The position numbers and the translations under genes are program-made. A stretch of DNA of 64,000 nt from Sphingobacterium sp. CZ-UAM (lineage in GTDB: Bacteria > Bacteroidota > Bacteroidia > Sphingobacteriales > Sphingobacteriaceae), in assembly GCF_002000245.1 (NCBI RefSeq), contig NZ_MTCM01000002.1:496001-560000 (forward strand). Direction: 5' to 3'. Under the pieces are notes generated by a model. That model made no database searches, was not told where the DNA came from, and worked only from the letters and a program-made list of their open reading frames with translations. Of this stretch, positions 46,424 to 55,746 are shown one piece after another (position 1 is the stretch's first letter; each line of letters opens with the position of its first letter).

Positions 46424-48010
46424 GTGAAAAGATATATATCAATTGCGGCGGCTCAAATGCTGTCTGTTCTATTATTGCCGGCACAAACGACCAAATCTGA
46501 TGTATCCCTACAATTGTTGGGTACAAGAAGTTGGATCCGGGTTGATATGAAAGATGGAGACAAGGGTCTTGCGGGAGCGAGGATTTTTTGGTCAAAAACT
46601 AATAAAAAGCCTGCAGTAGCCAATGAGGTCGTAAGCGACGTTGTTGAGCGTTATTATATACAGCATGTGGATCCTGAGACAACCTATTATGTTTGGGTAG
46701 AATCTGCAGCAGGGAAGCCTTTGGCTCAAGGAAAGTCATATACCTCCAAAAGCTGGGTATTAGATGAGGCTGAACTCCAAGAAGTAAAAAGAAATCCAAG
46801 TTCAGGCGTTGTTCCTCCTGGCATGGAAATTTTTTGGCAGGATGAGTTTAATGACCAGTTGCTGAACAGGAATAAATGGACTACCAATTACTTTTCATCG
46901 CTTAACTATTTAAATGATAAATCAAAGCAGGAGATGTTGCAGGATAAATTACCTCAACCTGCCTATACGCTCAATGGATCTGCAATTAATCTTTACGTAA
47001 ACGATACCATTCCAAAGCGAATTTTTACGGAAGGTGGAAATCAAAAGATTTCGTCTATTCAGACTTATGATTGGAAAACGAATGAAAATCTGTTGGACAA
47101 TAGTAAAGGTGGTTATTTTGAGGTAAAAGTGCGACGCAATCGTCAGGGCAATCCGAAAGGAACAAATACTGCATTTTGGTTTGACTCGCCAGGACCTGAT
47201 ATTCGTTACTATCTGCAGGAAGGGACTGAGGTGGATGGAATAAAAGGAATACGTCCAAAAGGGCAACTGTTTGAAATAGATGTGTTTGAATATATCACGG
47301 CACAATTTGTCATTCATGGTCATGTTGATGCGAAAGGTGTATTTCAACGGAATCTGGCCACTCATATTGCTGAGGGCTATGAACATGTCGGTCAGTGGGT
47401 GACCCATGGGGTGCTGTGGACTCCAACGAGTATTAAGCATTATATCAATGGTGATTTAATTAAAGAATACAACAATAAAAACCAGATTTACTCACCCAAT
47501 CACTTTATGAATGTGTTTTTGGGTGCATATGGATCGGAAGGTGGAGTGAATATGGAGGTCGATTATATTCGTGCCTATAACTGGCCTTTGCGAGAAGGGA
47601 ATGAACTTCCGAACCCGGATTTTGAAGGAAAATCTGGTATTATACCCTGGGAAGGTGAAGGGACGATTGGAGACAGCTTAGGTGAAAAGGGAAGTAAGGC
47701 GCTCGTGCTCGCTCCGGGAAAAAAGATAGAACAATATGTTTATCTAGATCCACAGCAACAATTTAACCTTTCCTATTGGGGGAAAGGTGATCGTATAGCG
47801 GTAGCAGTGGACGATGTGACAGTAGTGACTGGGAAACTGTCAACTCTAAAGCGAGAGAGCCAGTATTTAGGTAAGCAGGGTAAAAAGCACGAAATAAGCT
47901 TTGTGACCGGTCAGGAAATCAAACCGAATAAAAAAATACTGCGAATCGCCTTTACAAACATAGGTAAAGAGATGACATATTTAGACAATATTACCTTAAA
48001 GAGAAAATAG
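46424..48010 (+). CDS. secreted GH16-family-like glycosidase
   Basis: The 528-residue protein starts at a GTG (no in-frame ATG gives the signal peptide) and has a signal to LPAQ. A fibronectin-like N-terminal domain (about 28 to 110) precedes a GH16-type sandwich with the catalytic ExDxxE motif EIDVFE (Glu284, Asp286, Glu289). The flanking strands are YFEVKVRRNR and MNVFLGAYGSEGGVNMEVDYIRAY. The last 120 residues form a carbohydrate-binding-like module. GH16 cleaves beta-1,3/1,4-glucans, galactans or related polymers; the subtype is not decided. Confidence 0.85.
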   Translation: MKRYISIAAAQMLSVLLLPAQTTKSDVSLQLLGTRSWIRVDMKDGDKGLAGARIFWSKTNKKPAVANEVVSDVVERYYIQHVDPETTYYVWVESAAGKPLAQGKSYTSKSWVLDEAELQEVKRNPSSGVVPPGMEIFWQDEFNDQLLNRNKWTTNYFSSLNYLNDKSKQEMLQDKLPQPAYTLNGSAINLYVNDTIPKRIFTEGGNQKISSIQTYDWKTNENLLDNSKGGYFEVKVRRNRQGNPKGTNTAFWFDSPGPDIRYYLQEGTEVDGIKGIRPKGQLFEIDVFEYITAQFVIHGHVDAKGVFQRNLATHIAEGYEHVGQWVTHGVLWTPTSIKHYINGDLIKEYNNKNQIYSPNHFMNVFLGAYGSEGGVNMEVDYIRAYNWPLREGNELPNPDFEGKSGIIPWEGEGTIGDSLGEKGSKALVLAPGKKIEQYVYLDPQQQFNLSYWGKGDRIAVAVDDVTVVTGKLSTLKRESQYLGKQGKKHEISFVTGQEIKPNKKILRIAFTNIGKEMTYLDNITLKRK

Positions 48011-48045
48011 GAGCGACAGTGGCTTATATACTGGGTAGTAACGAA

Positions 48046-48090
48046 AGGCTCCTGTAGATGAATAGAAATCGCTACAGGGGCCTTTTTTTG
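48046..48090 (+). terminator. intrinsic terminator after GH16
   Basis: AGGCTCCTGTAG (48046-48057) pairs with CTACAGGGGCCT (48072-48083) in a 12-bp stem with one wobble, then a run of T residues. Confidence 0.8.
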
Positions 48091-48098
48091 TTAAAATG

Positions 48099-48929
48099 TT
48101 ATTGCCTCTTTTGAAACTGACCCGGAGACATGCCTGTCAAGCTTTTAAAGAAATGAGTAAAGGCGACCTGATCTTGAAATCCAAGTTGGTAGGTGGCTTG
48201 TTTGATTGTCATGGGAACAACAGCCAGTAGGCGCATGGATTCTACCAATATGTGATCTCTGATTATTTGTTTTGGCGTTATATTTAAATGGTATCGCGTC
48301 AGAATAGCGAGATAATCTGAAGATACATTTAATTTTTTTGCATAGTAAGTAACAGTATGCTCCTGATTGTAATTGAGTTCTACCAGTCGCAAAAAATCAG
48401 CTAAAACAGATAGTACTCTAAATACGCTCATATCCTCAATACGTTTTTCTAAAATCCTACTGATTTCCTGTAAAATAATTCTTGCTCTTGAGCAAATAAT
48501 TTCAAGTAGCGGTCGATCCATCCCTAATTCATTCCCAATAGTTGATAGCTCATAACGAAATATTTCAAATTCCGTCGGTGTCAGGTCTTGTATGGGGTGT
48601 TTTCTGTAAAAATGTTGTCTAAAACGCAAGGCGGAACAAATCTTGTCAAAATTTATTTTGGAAATTCTTAGTTGATAGATAACGGTATAGTCCAAAATGC
48701 TGAAATGACTTTGCTGTCCCGGAAAAACTAGATGTAGTTGATGTCCCCGCATGAAATATTCATTCGAATCAATCCAGTGAACACCGCCTTTTGATTTGGA
48801 CAGCGTGATAATAAAGTCATTGCTCTGGAGCTTTTTCGTACTATGGCATAAACCCTCCCATTCAGTATAGCAGGTTTCGTTATCCTTTCGTGGACCTCCA
48901 ATTTTTCTGGTGATATCTTTATCAAACAT
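48099..48929 (-). CDS. AraC family transcriptional regulator
   Basis: The 276-residue protein has an N-terminal cupin-like domain (with GVHWIDSNEYFMRGHQLHLV) and a C-terminal AraC helix-turn-helix pair (TYYAKKLNVSSDYLAILTR and MTIKQATYQLGFQDQVAF), ending in MSPGQFQ. It is convergent with the GH16 gene. The regulated genes are unknown. Confidence 0.9.
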   Translation of the reverse strand: MFDKDITRKIGGPRKDNETCYTEWEGLCHSTKKLQSNDFIITLSKSKGGVHWIDSNEYFMRGHQLHLVFPGQQSHFSILDYTVIYQLRISKINFDKICSALRFRQHFYRKHPIQDLTPTEFEIFRYELSTIGNELGMDRPLLEIICSRARIILQEISRILEKRIEDMSVFRVLSVLADFLRLVELNYNQEHTVTYYAKKLNVSSDYLAILTRYHLNITPKQIIRDHILVESMRLLAVVPMTIKQATYQLGFQDQVAFTHFFKSLTGMSPGQFQKRQ

Positions 48930-49150
48930 TTTTTTGAGGTTAAATATGGTTATGTGTTGTTCAAGTATATGAAAAAGTTGAATAACAAAAATGAGAAAAC
49001 ATCTTTTGTACTATTTTTTCTAACTTTAGTACTATAAAAAAGTTGATTATTATCAAAGTTTGAATTCCTGATTTGATGAGTTGTAATTTGAACGGCTATT
49101 TCTAAGTTGTTTTTCTTGCCTCGTCGGAAATTTTTGTCTTTTTTTGAAAT

Positions 49151-49726
49151 ATGAACAGCATGGATAAAATCAAGACGTACTTCGCTTCGCTTATTGCGAT
49201 GGAGGAGAAGGACTGGGATATTTTTTCTTCAAAACTTACCAAAGTCGCTTTTCCAAAACGTTCATTAATTTTAGAAATGGGTAAAACAGAGCGTTATCTG
49301 TCTTTTATTGAACGTGGTATTGTGCGGTTCAATATTCCCAAATTGGATTACGATTTTACCTTTGGCTTCGCTTTTGAGAACTCTTTTGTGAGTGCCTATG
49401 ATTCATTCCTTACCCAAACGGCGTCGTCTTATAATCTTGAAGCGATTACAGATTGTGTTTTATGGCGGATTTCATTTGATGACCTGGATACGGTATATAA
49501 AACGACACAGGTGGGAAATTTTATCGGGCGGAAGGCAATCGAAGATATCTTTTTGAAAAAAATGAAACGCGAATTTACCTTATTGGAGGATTCCGCTAAA
49601 ACAAGATATCTCAATCTAATGCGGGAGCAGCCTGAACTGATTAAAAATATTCCATTAAAATACCTCGCCTCATATATTGGAATCAGACCACAATCGCTGA
49701 GTAGAATCAGGAAGGAAATTTCTTAA
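49151..49726 (+). CDS. Crp/Fnr family cyclic-nucleotide-binding regulator
   Basis: The 191-residue protein has the cyclic-nucleotide-binding-like barrel (EMGKTERYLSFIERGIVRF) and a short C-terminal helix-turn-helix (LKYLASYIGIRPQSLSRI). Unlike the regulator at 1973-2548, its recognition helix lacks the RE..R pattern, so it should bind a different site. A second Met (residue 4) could be the start. It precedes a DoxX gene on the same strand by 55 bases, a likely target or partner. Confidence 0.88.
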   Translation: MNSMDKIKTYFASLIAMEEKDWDIFSSKLTKVAFPKRSLILEMGKTERYLSFIERGIVRFNIPKLDYDFTFGFAFENSFVSAYDSFLTQTASSYNLEAITDCVLWRISFDDLDTVYKTTQVGNFIGRKAIEDIFLKKMKREFTLLEDSAKTRYLNLMREQPELIKNIPLKYLASYIGIRPQSLSRIRKEIS

Positions 49727-49780
49727 CAATTGTTCATTGATAGGGAATAGAAAGGCTCATAACTTTAAATAAAAAAGATT

Positions 49781-50230
49781 ATGAAACCACTTTTTGTTTT
49801 ACTTACAGTATTTCTCATCAGCAATTTCGCTATACGACAGTCTAAGGGCGATATGGATTACCATTTGGCTGGAAAAATAGCCCTTGCCATAACATTGCTG
49901 TTTACTTCCCTTGGACACCTCATCTACACAAAGGGTATGGTGTTGATGCTCCCTGATTTCATCCCGTTAAAGAAGGAATTAATCTATGCGACCGGATTAT
50001 TGGAGGTCATGGCAGCTTTCGGTTTATTTATACCATCTTTAAGTCGTCTTACGGGGATGCTTTTAATTGTCTTTTTTATATTGATACTACCGACAAATAT
50101 ATATGCGACTATGAGGCACCTGAACTATGAAACTGCAACTTTTGATGGGAGAGGTCCGGCTTATCTATGGTTTAGGATTCCTTTTCAATTGCTATTGATC
50201 GGCTGGACTTGTTATTTTGTTTTACGTTAA
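49781..50230 (+). CDS. DoxX-like inner membrane protein
   Basis: The 149-residue protein has four hydrophobic helices: residues about 1 to 17, 28 to 48, 66 to 100 (two close) and 129 to 148. Its length and pattern, including GHLIYTKGMVLMLPDFIP and LLEVMAAFGLFIPSLSRLTG, fit the DoxX/DoxD family, small quinone-linked or accessory membrane proteins. It follows a Crp-like regulator gene. No catalytic residues are expected. Confidence 0.85.
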   Translation: MKPLFVLLTVFLISNFAIRQSKGDMDYHLAGKIALAITLLFTSLGHLIYTKGMVLMLPDFIPLKKELIYATGLLEVMAAFGLFIPSLSRLTGMLLIVFFILILPTNIYATMRHLNYETATFDGRGPAYLWFRIPFQLLLIGWTCYFVLR

Positions 50231-50301
50231 TTTACGCTACTCTTAACCTAAAGATAGCAATAAATTAATATTAGAATGTTTAGTTTTATTTAACAATGTT
50301 T

Positions 50302-50309
50302 TATTTTTG
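50302..50309 (+). promoter_or_regulatory. TAnnTTTG -7 element before the HAD gene
   Basis: TATTTTTG matches the Bacteroidota -7 consensus, 21 bases before the ATG at 50331. The -33 element is not clear. Confidence 0.4.
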
Positions 50310-50330
50310 CTAAACATTTAAAGGTGAATA

Positions 50331-51041
50331 ATGAGAGAAGCGATTAAGATGGTGGTATTTGATATGGCAGGTACTACTGTAAATGAGGATAATATAGTTT
50401 ATAAAACCCTTCAGCAGGCGATAAATAAGGTCGGTGGCTATCAACTTACATTGACTGAAGTGTTGGAGCATGGGGCAGGTAAAGAGAAATTACAGGCCAT
50501 TAAAACCGTTCTAAAAAATTGCCTCAATATTGTTGACGACCGATTGGCGGAGCAGATGTTCCAATCATTTTTGCAAGCACTTGAAAACGCCTATGAGGTA
50601 GCAGACATTTATCCGAATTCAAATGCCAATGAACTTTTTGCGATTTTGAAGGAAATGAATATACTTCGGGTATTAAACACGGGATATGATCGCAAAACAG
50701 CGGAATCCCTTTTGAAAAAGCTTAATTGGGTTGTCGGACGAGATATTGATGCATTGATTACGGCATCCGATGTGCCTAAAAATAGACCATATCCGGATAT
50801 GATTGATCTTGCAAGAGCAAATTTTGCAATGGCAGACTCCCCAGGTGTGGTGAAAATAGGAGACTCGATTATTGATATAAAGGAAGGCCAGAATGCTGGT
50901 TGTGCTTTAAGTATCGGTATTACGACAGGAGCCCATCATGCCGATCAGCTAAAGTCAGCTAATCCGGATTACATCATAGATGATCTATTGGAAATTGTAC
51001 CCATTATAGAAAAATACAATATCTCAAGTCAGGTGGTTTAA
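50331..51041 (+). CDS. HAD superfamily, phosphonatase-like hydrolase
   Basis: The 236-residue protein has the HAD motif I VVFDMAGTTV, where the second Asp of DxD is replaced by Ala, as in phosphonatases. Motif II (VLNTGYDRKT), a motif III Lys (VPKNRPYPDM) and motif IV (VKIGDSIIDIKEG) follow. This matches the PhnX-like subgroup, but the Schiff-base Lys of true phosphonoacetaldehyde hydrolase could not be confirmed. No other phosphonate gene is nearby. The substrate is open. Confidence 0.85.
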   Translation: MREAIKMVVFDMAGTTVNEDNIVYKTLQQAINKVGGYQLTLTEVLEHGAGKEKLQAIKTVLKNCLNIVDDRLAEQMFQSFLQALENAYEVADIYPNSNANELFAILKEMNILRVLNTGYDRKTAESLLKKLNWVVGRDIDALITASDVPKNRPYPDMIDLARANFAMADSPGVVKIGDSIIDIKEGQNAGCALSIGITTGAHHADQLKSANPDYIIDDLLEIVPIIEKYNISSQVV

Positions 51042-51070
51042 GGAAATGAAGAAAGGATAAAATGAAATAA

Positions 51071-51106
51071 AGCAGAAAGAGACCGGATAACCGGTCTCTT
51101 TCTGCT
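51071..51106. terminator. perfect 16-bp hairpin between convergent genes
   Basis: Bases 51071-51086 and 51091-51106 are perfect inverted copies around ATAA. On the minus strand a TTTATTTCATTTT run follows, so it can end the outer membrane protein transcript; it may also serve the HAD gene. Confidence 0.8.
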
Positions 51107-51133
51107 TCAATAGATCGATCCAAATTTGATCAT

Positions 51134-53662
51134 CTATTGCATTTGTATACCTTCCATGGAATTCTGGTTTTTATTTTTCTTGAACATATTCATATCCATT
51201 TTGCCAAAACGATAAGATAGGTTCAATTTGACAAGCTGCGGATTGGAGAGACGGTAATACTCTTGGTAGAAACCATCGCCCGAAGAGATTATGGTATTTC
51301 CACGGGTTCTAAAGATATCGTTTACTGCCAATGTCACGGAAGCGGCCTGGTTTTTCAAGAAACTTTTCTTGATGGCAAAATCGATTCCATAAAAAGGCTT
51401 AATGTACCCCTGAGAGGAACTTTGGGCCTGATTCATCGGTGGACCAAAGGTTTGATTTTGTGTGACCGGCATATTTGTTTTTCCTTGGTATTCAAAAGCG
51501 AGTTGGAGGTTCCAGTTCTTTTTGAGATTGAACGTATTATTCAATTTCCCAAATACGGTCCACATACCTTCTGTTGCTGTCTTGTCGTCGATTTCAATTT
51601 TTGAATTGTAGAAATTGAGATCTGCTGTCAGATCCCACCATGTTTTTAAATTATTGGTATAGGTAAACTCAGCCCCATAGTTCCTGCTAGAATTTGCATT
51701 AATATAGGTGTTGATGAAATCCATTTTATCTGTAATGGGATTGAGTTCCTGTGTCAGGTACCGGGTGATCAGATTAGTGGTTTTTTTGTAATAGACTGAG
51801 GCTAAGAAGGTGCCTTTGCCCTGTGTCCGGCTATAAGACAATTCGCCCGAGGTTGTAAACTCTGGAACGAGGTCAGGATTACCACGTGTAATATTTAAGC
51901 TGTCAGTATAATCAACAAATGGAATTAGCTGAAAGAAGTTAGGACGATTGACACGACGTGTTACACTCATCTGTAGCTGATCTTTCTCCGTCAGTTTCTT
52001 ACTCAGGAATAGGGATGGAAAGAGACTAAGTGGGTATTTATTATGAAATTTTTGCTTTGTATTGATTAGCTCACCGTCATAGGTGGAATTTTCTACACGT
52101 AAACCGACTTTATAAGATACCCAGTCCTTGAGGTCGCCACCAATTGAGGCATAAGCGGCATAGACCGTATTTTTATTATCGTAATTGGCTGACGCAGCAC
52201 TGATATCTTTATACTCATCTTCATCGCGGGCTTTAAGCGTGTTGCTATTCAGATTTTTGAGCTTGTTGATCTGTGCACGAACTCCCGTCTCAAGTTTCAT
52301 CCCATTTTTGAATGGTTTAACATAATCAGCCTGTACGGTCATAAATTTATTGTCGCCAGATCCAACGTTCTTTTGGATCTGAGAACCAATGATTCCATTA
52401 TTATCTTCTAAATAATTAGTCGTGTAGGTTCCGTTAGATTTGTTTGTTCCACCGAAATAATTAAAGTCTACGGTCAACTCTTCACCTTCGGTTTTGAATT
52501 TCTGAACAAGGCCCGCCTGTAAACCTCTAGGTTTGAAACTACGTTCGGATTCTGAAATTCTATTGCTATTGCCTTGTGATTCCGTCTTTATCATGGTGTT
52601 TTCATTGGGGCGAAATTTGCCCTGAACTAGGACACCAGCAACAGACACAGTTGTACGGGGACTAAGGTCATAGTCTACCCCGAGCCTACCGAAGCTGATC
52701 ATTCCTTTTGTTTTACCTTCGATATCCTGATTAACGGTAGATTTAACGCCATCAATTGTGCTTTCCCGATAGCTATCACCTTCGGTATTCGTCCGCATGC
52801 GCATATTCATTCCCGTTAGGGATATGTTGAATTTGTTTTGACGCAAATTTAGACTTCCCATAAAATTGGTTCCGCCAAAACGATCCGCTCCAAGGGTAAG
52901 CATACCATTGTAACCTGTTTTTTTATTCTTTTTCAGGATAATGTTTAAAATTCCGGCCATACTCCCCGAGGCATCGTATTTAGCGGAAGGGTTGGTGATA
53001 ATTTCGATCTTTTCGATCACGTCAGTAGGTATTTGGTCTGGCGTTAGTGTGGTCGGTTTGCCATCGACAAAAATAGTCGGTGCGGCATTCCGGAGCTTGA
53101 CATTCCCATCTATATCAACTTGTACAGAAGGCATATTGCGCATGACATCGATAGCAGTACCACCTGCTGCTACAATATTCTTTTCTACATTGTAGACTTT
53201 TTTGTCGATATCCATTTCAAGTAAAGCTTTACGACCAGTGACCGTGACTTCGTCTAGCTTTCGATTATCATTCTCCAAGGTGATTGTGCCAAGGTTCTTA
53301 TCCAGCACTTTGCTATCAGATCCATACTCGACCACAATATCTTTAGGGGTGTAACCTACTGAGCTTATTTTTAATTTCCATTTGTCTTTGGGGGAAAGTG
53401 CGGTAAAACTAAATTTTCCATTTTCAAGTGAACTCGTGCTTTTGAATAAGATTTCCCGCTCTTTGCCCGTAGATTGTTCCGGGATTACCCGTAGCAGATT
53501 GACAGAAGCCTGTGCGATTGGTTTGCCCTGAAGGTCTATCAGTTGACCTGAGAGTTTACCTTCTGCAACGGAGAAACTGCCGGGACGGCCACCGGGAGCT
53601 GTTTGGGCATGTAATGAGGCAACAGCGGTTGCCAATAAGAGTGCTGATATAATTTTTTTCAT
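51134..53662 (-). CDS. outer membrane beta-barrel family protein with TonB plug
   Basis: The likely start is the ATG at 53662, giving MKKIISALLLATAVASLHAQ; an upstream in-frame ATG at 53713 would put 17 unlikely residues before the signal peptide. The protein has a carboxypeptidase-regulatory-like domain (about 35 to 130, SGQLIDLQGKPIAQASVN), a plug (PTIFVDGKPTTLTPDQIPTD), and a barrel of the OMP_b-brl_3 type that runs to residue 842. It resembles receptors linked to a LytS/LytTR pair. The pair lies upstream at 53788-55543 on the same strand. The substrate is unknown. Confidence 0.9.
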   Translation of the reverse strand: MKKIISALLLATAVASLHAQTAPGGRPGSFSVAEGKLSGQLIDLQGKPIAQASVNLLRVIPEQSTGKEREILFKSTSSLENGKFSFTALSPKDKWKLKISSVGYTPKDIVVEYGSDSKVLDKNLGTITLENDNRKLDEVTVTGRKALLEMDIDKKVYNVEKNIVAAGGTAIDVMRNMPSVQVDIDGNVKLRNAAPTIFVDGKPTTLTPDQIPTDVIEKIEIITNPSAKYDASGSMAGILNIILKKNKKTGYNGMLTLGADRFGGTNFMGSLNLRQNKFNISLTGMNMRMRTNTEGDSYRESTIDGVKSTVNQDIEGKTKGMISFGRLGVDYDLSPRTTVSVAGVLVQGKFRPNENTMIKTESQGNSNRISESERSFKPRGLQAGLVQKFKTEGEELTVDFNYFGGTNKSNGTYTTNYLEDNNGIIGSQIQKNVGSGDNKFMTVQADYVKPFKNGMKLETGVRAQINKLKNLNSNTLKARDEDEYKDISAASANYDNKNTVYAAYASIGGDLKDWVSYKVGLRVENSTYDGELINTKQKFHNKYPLSLFPSLFLSKKLTEKDQLQMSVTRRVNRPNFFQLIPFVDYTDSLNITRGNPDLVPEFTTSGELSYSRTQGKGTFLASVYYKKTTNLITRYLTQELNPITDKMDFINTYINANSSRNYGAEFTYTNNLKTWWDLTADLNFYNSKIEIDDKTATEGMWTVFGKLNNTFNLKKNWNLQLAFEYQGKTNMPVTQNQTFGPPMNQAQSSSQGYIKPFYGIDFAIKKSFLKNQAASVTLAVNDIFRTRGNTIISSGDGFYQEYYRLSNPQLVKLNLSYRFGKMDMNMFKKNKNQNSMEGIQMQ

Positions 53663-53787
53663 TTTTTCTTTGCTATGCGGATCAATAGCTGGTGTTGGAC
53701 AAATTGACCCCAAGCAAATTTGTAAATGATTTTTATTCTACACAATTATCTGTAGACCGACGGGCCTAATGTGTAGACGAATGGCTG

Positions 53788-54513
53788 TTATCGAATGCTG
53801 TTATCTTTGCCCACAGGCCCTTTTGTCTGAAATTGCTCCATATTTTTGACATATTTTTTGCCAATCGGCAGTTCTACTTCAGGTAATATAAGTTTTGCAA
53901 CTGTGCAATGCTCGATCCTATTTTTGTTGACGATAAAGGAATTGTGTATTCGGAGGAAATTTCCCGTTGGCAACAATTTTTCCATGCCACGTAAATTGCT
54001 TCGGGTTAACAATGGAGCCGGCCGGTCAATCAAATAGATTTTTACGTAATCTTTTAGACCTTCGATATAACTGATTTCCTGGAGAAAGATCTTGGTTTTT
54101 TTATACTCTACATGCACAACAATATGGTCTTTTTCGATATGGTGTTTGTTTCGTAGCGTCATCATATCCTCTACTTTTCGAACCGCAGCCGTGAGCCGTT
54201 CTTTTGAAATAGGCTTCAAAAGATAATCTACTGCATTTAATTCAAACCCCTCAACAGCATATTGATGGTAGGCAGTTGTAAATATGATTAAAGGCGGGTT
54301 TTTCAGCTCCCTGACAAATTGTGTTCCTAGTTGTTCTGGCATCTGGATGTCCAGAAAAATGAGATCGACCGAATGATTTTTTAGGTAGTCAGCAACATCC
54401 ACAGGGGCATTAAATTTCTTTAGAATTTCAATTTGATCAAAACTCAATAGATCGTCCTCCAGCAAATTAAGCGCGAATGGTTCGTCATCAATAAGTATAC
54501 ATCTAATCTTCAT
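53788..54513 (-). CDS. LytTR-type response regulator
   Basis: The 241-residue protein has a receiver domain with the phosphoacceptor Asp55 in IFLDIQMPE and a C-terminal LytTR DNA-binding domain (from about 130, ILQEISYIEGLKDYVKIYL). It overlaps the histidine kinase gene by 11 bases, so they are translated together. It lies 125 bases upstream of the barrel protein gene, a probable target. Confidence 0.93.
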   Translation of the reverse strand: MKIRCILIDDEPFALNLLEDDLLSFDQIEILKKFNAPVDVADYLKNHSVDLIFLDIQMPEQLGTQFVRELKNPPLIIFTTAYHQYAVEGFELNAVDYLLKPISKERLTAAVRKVEDMMTLRNKHHIEKDHIVVHVEYKKTKIFLQEISYIEGLKDYVKIYLIDRPAPLLTRSNLRGMEKLLPTGNFLRIHNSFIVNKNRIEHCTVAKLILPEVELPIGKKYVKNMEQFQTKGPVGKDNSIR

Positions 54514-55543
54514 CTGTCATTAGTCTGAGTGCAACTTCAAAATAATCATCCGCTGTCCTATTAATGGAGAGATCATGACGATTGGGATAAAGCAGCTGTA
54601 AACGTCGTTTTACGTTTGCCAATCCAATACCTTCATTGGTTGGAGGCTTGGAATGCTGTAATATTTTATTAACCGATTTAAAAACTAGTCCACCTTGAAT
54701 ATCGATGAATTGAAACTTTATATAGGGTGCATCTTTACTATTCACACCATATTTGAACGCATTTTCTACAAAATGAATAAATAATAAAGGCGGGATCATT
54801 CTATTCTTAAGGGTACTTTCGGTTTGCAGGTCAACTTCACCAGCAATAGGAAGCCTTAATGTCTGCAAGGCAATGAAGTTGTGCATGTGGTCAATTTCTT
54901 TGAATAGTTCGATTTTTGGCCCATCAACTTCATAAAGAATATAGCGCAGCATTTCGGATAATTTGACGATTGTGCCCTCGGAATCGGGAGATTGTTTGCG
55001 GATCAGCCAGCGGATATTGTTGAGCGTGTTGAATAAAAAATGTGGACTAATTTGGAGTTTCAAAATAGTCAGTTCAGCTGTTGTCTTTTCTAATGCAATT
55101 TGCTTATTAAGTTCCTTCTGTCTAGCTTGTTCATTATAAAGGAAGATCATGGACGAAGTGATCATACACAGAGAGTAGATAATACCTGGACCTACTACAA
55201 GTCGCACAAATAGGATATTCTCTTTTTTAAAATGTGCTAATTCTCCGTTTGGGTTGAAATAAACGATGGCATAATTGAGCATGACGTAGGCCACAAAACC
55301 TAGTGCGATGAATAGGATAAAAATCTTTCGGTGACCAAAGAAGTACTTCGGTGCAACAACATAACAATGCAGATAAAAGTTGCTTGCGAGGAAGACGATA
55401 TTGCTGAGATGTGATAGCGCTGAGTAGATTTTGAAATCTGCAATTTTATCGGGCTGATAGAGATAAGTAATAAAAGGGAGTAATAGCAGGATGGTCCATA
55501 TCACTAGGTGTAAATAGAATTTTCTTAAGAATTTACTGATCAT
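54503..55543 (-). CDS. LytS-type sensor histidine kinase
   Basis: The 346-residue protein has four N-terminal hydrophobic helices (to about residue 150) and a coiled linker with LNKQIALEKTTAELTILK. The His kinase box is in ISPHFLFNTLNNIRWLI, and the ATPase domain includes GIGLANVKRRL. It is the sensor partner of the adjoining LytTR regulator. The signal is unknown. Confidence 0.93.
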   Translation of the reverse strand: MISKFLRKFYLHLVIWTILLLLPFITYLYQPDKIADFKIYSALSHLSNIVFLASNFYLHCYVVAPKYFFGHRKIFILFIALGFVAYVMLNYAIVYFNPNGELAHFKKENILFVRLVVGPGIIYSLCMITSSMIFLYNEQARQKELNKQIALEKTTAELTILKLQISPHFLFNTLNNIRWLIRKQSPDSEGTIVKLSEMLRYILYEVDGPKIELFKEIDHMHNFIALQTLRLPIAGEVDLQTESTLKNRMIPPLLFIHFVENAFKYGVNSKDAPYIKFQFIDIQGGLVFKSVNKILQHSKPPTNEGIGLANVKRRLQLLYPNRHDLSINRTADDYFEVALRLMTDED

Positions 55544-55712
55544 GATGCGCTCTTCAATTTGTGCTATTATTGGAATGTAATCAAAAGTATAAAAATATTT
55601 GCGATAGTAATACGATATCGATGGCAGGGAATGGTATAAATTTTAGTTTAAATTGTTATGTCTCGAAATATTTAGGGACATTGATTATTGCGTTTGTGTA
55701 GACTCTTCAAAA

Positions 55713-55720
55713 TAGTTTTG
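55713..55720 (+). promoter_or_regulatory. TAnnTTTG -7 element before the YghZ-like reductase
   Basis: TAGTTTTG fits the consensus. A GTG start lies 27 bases past it. TTG elements occur 16 and 22 bases before it. Confidence 0.45.
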
Positions 55721-55746
55721 TATTTTGCATACATAAACTTGATAAG

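Noticed and set aside
53662..53713. Longer start for the barrel protein
   Set aside because: It would put 17 non-hydrophobic residues before a complete signal peptide.
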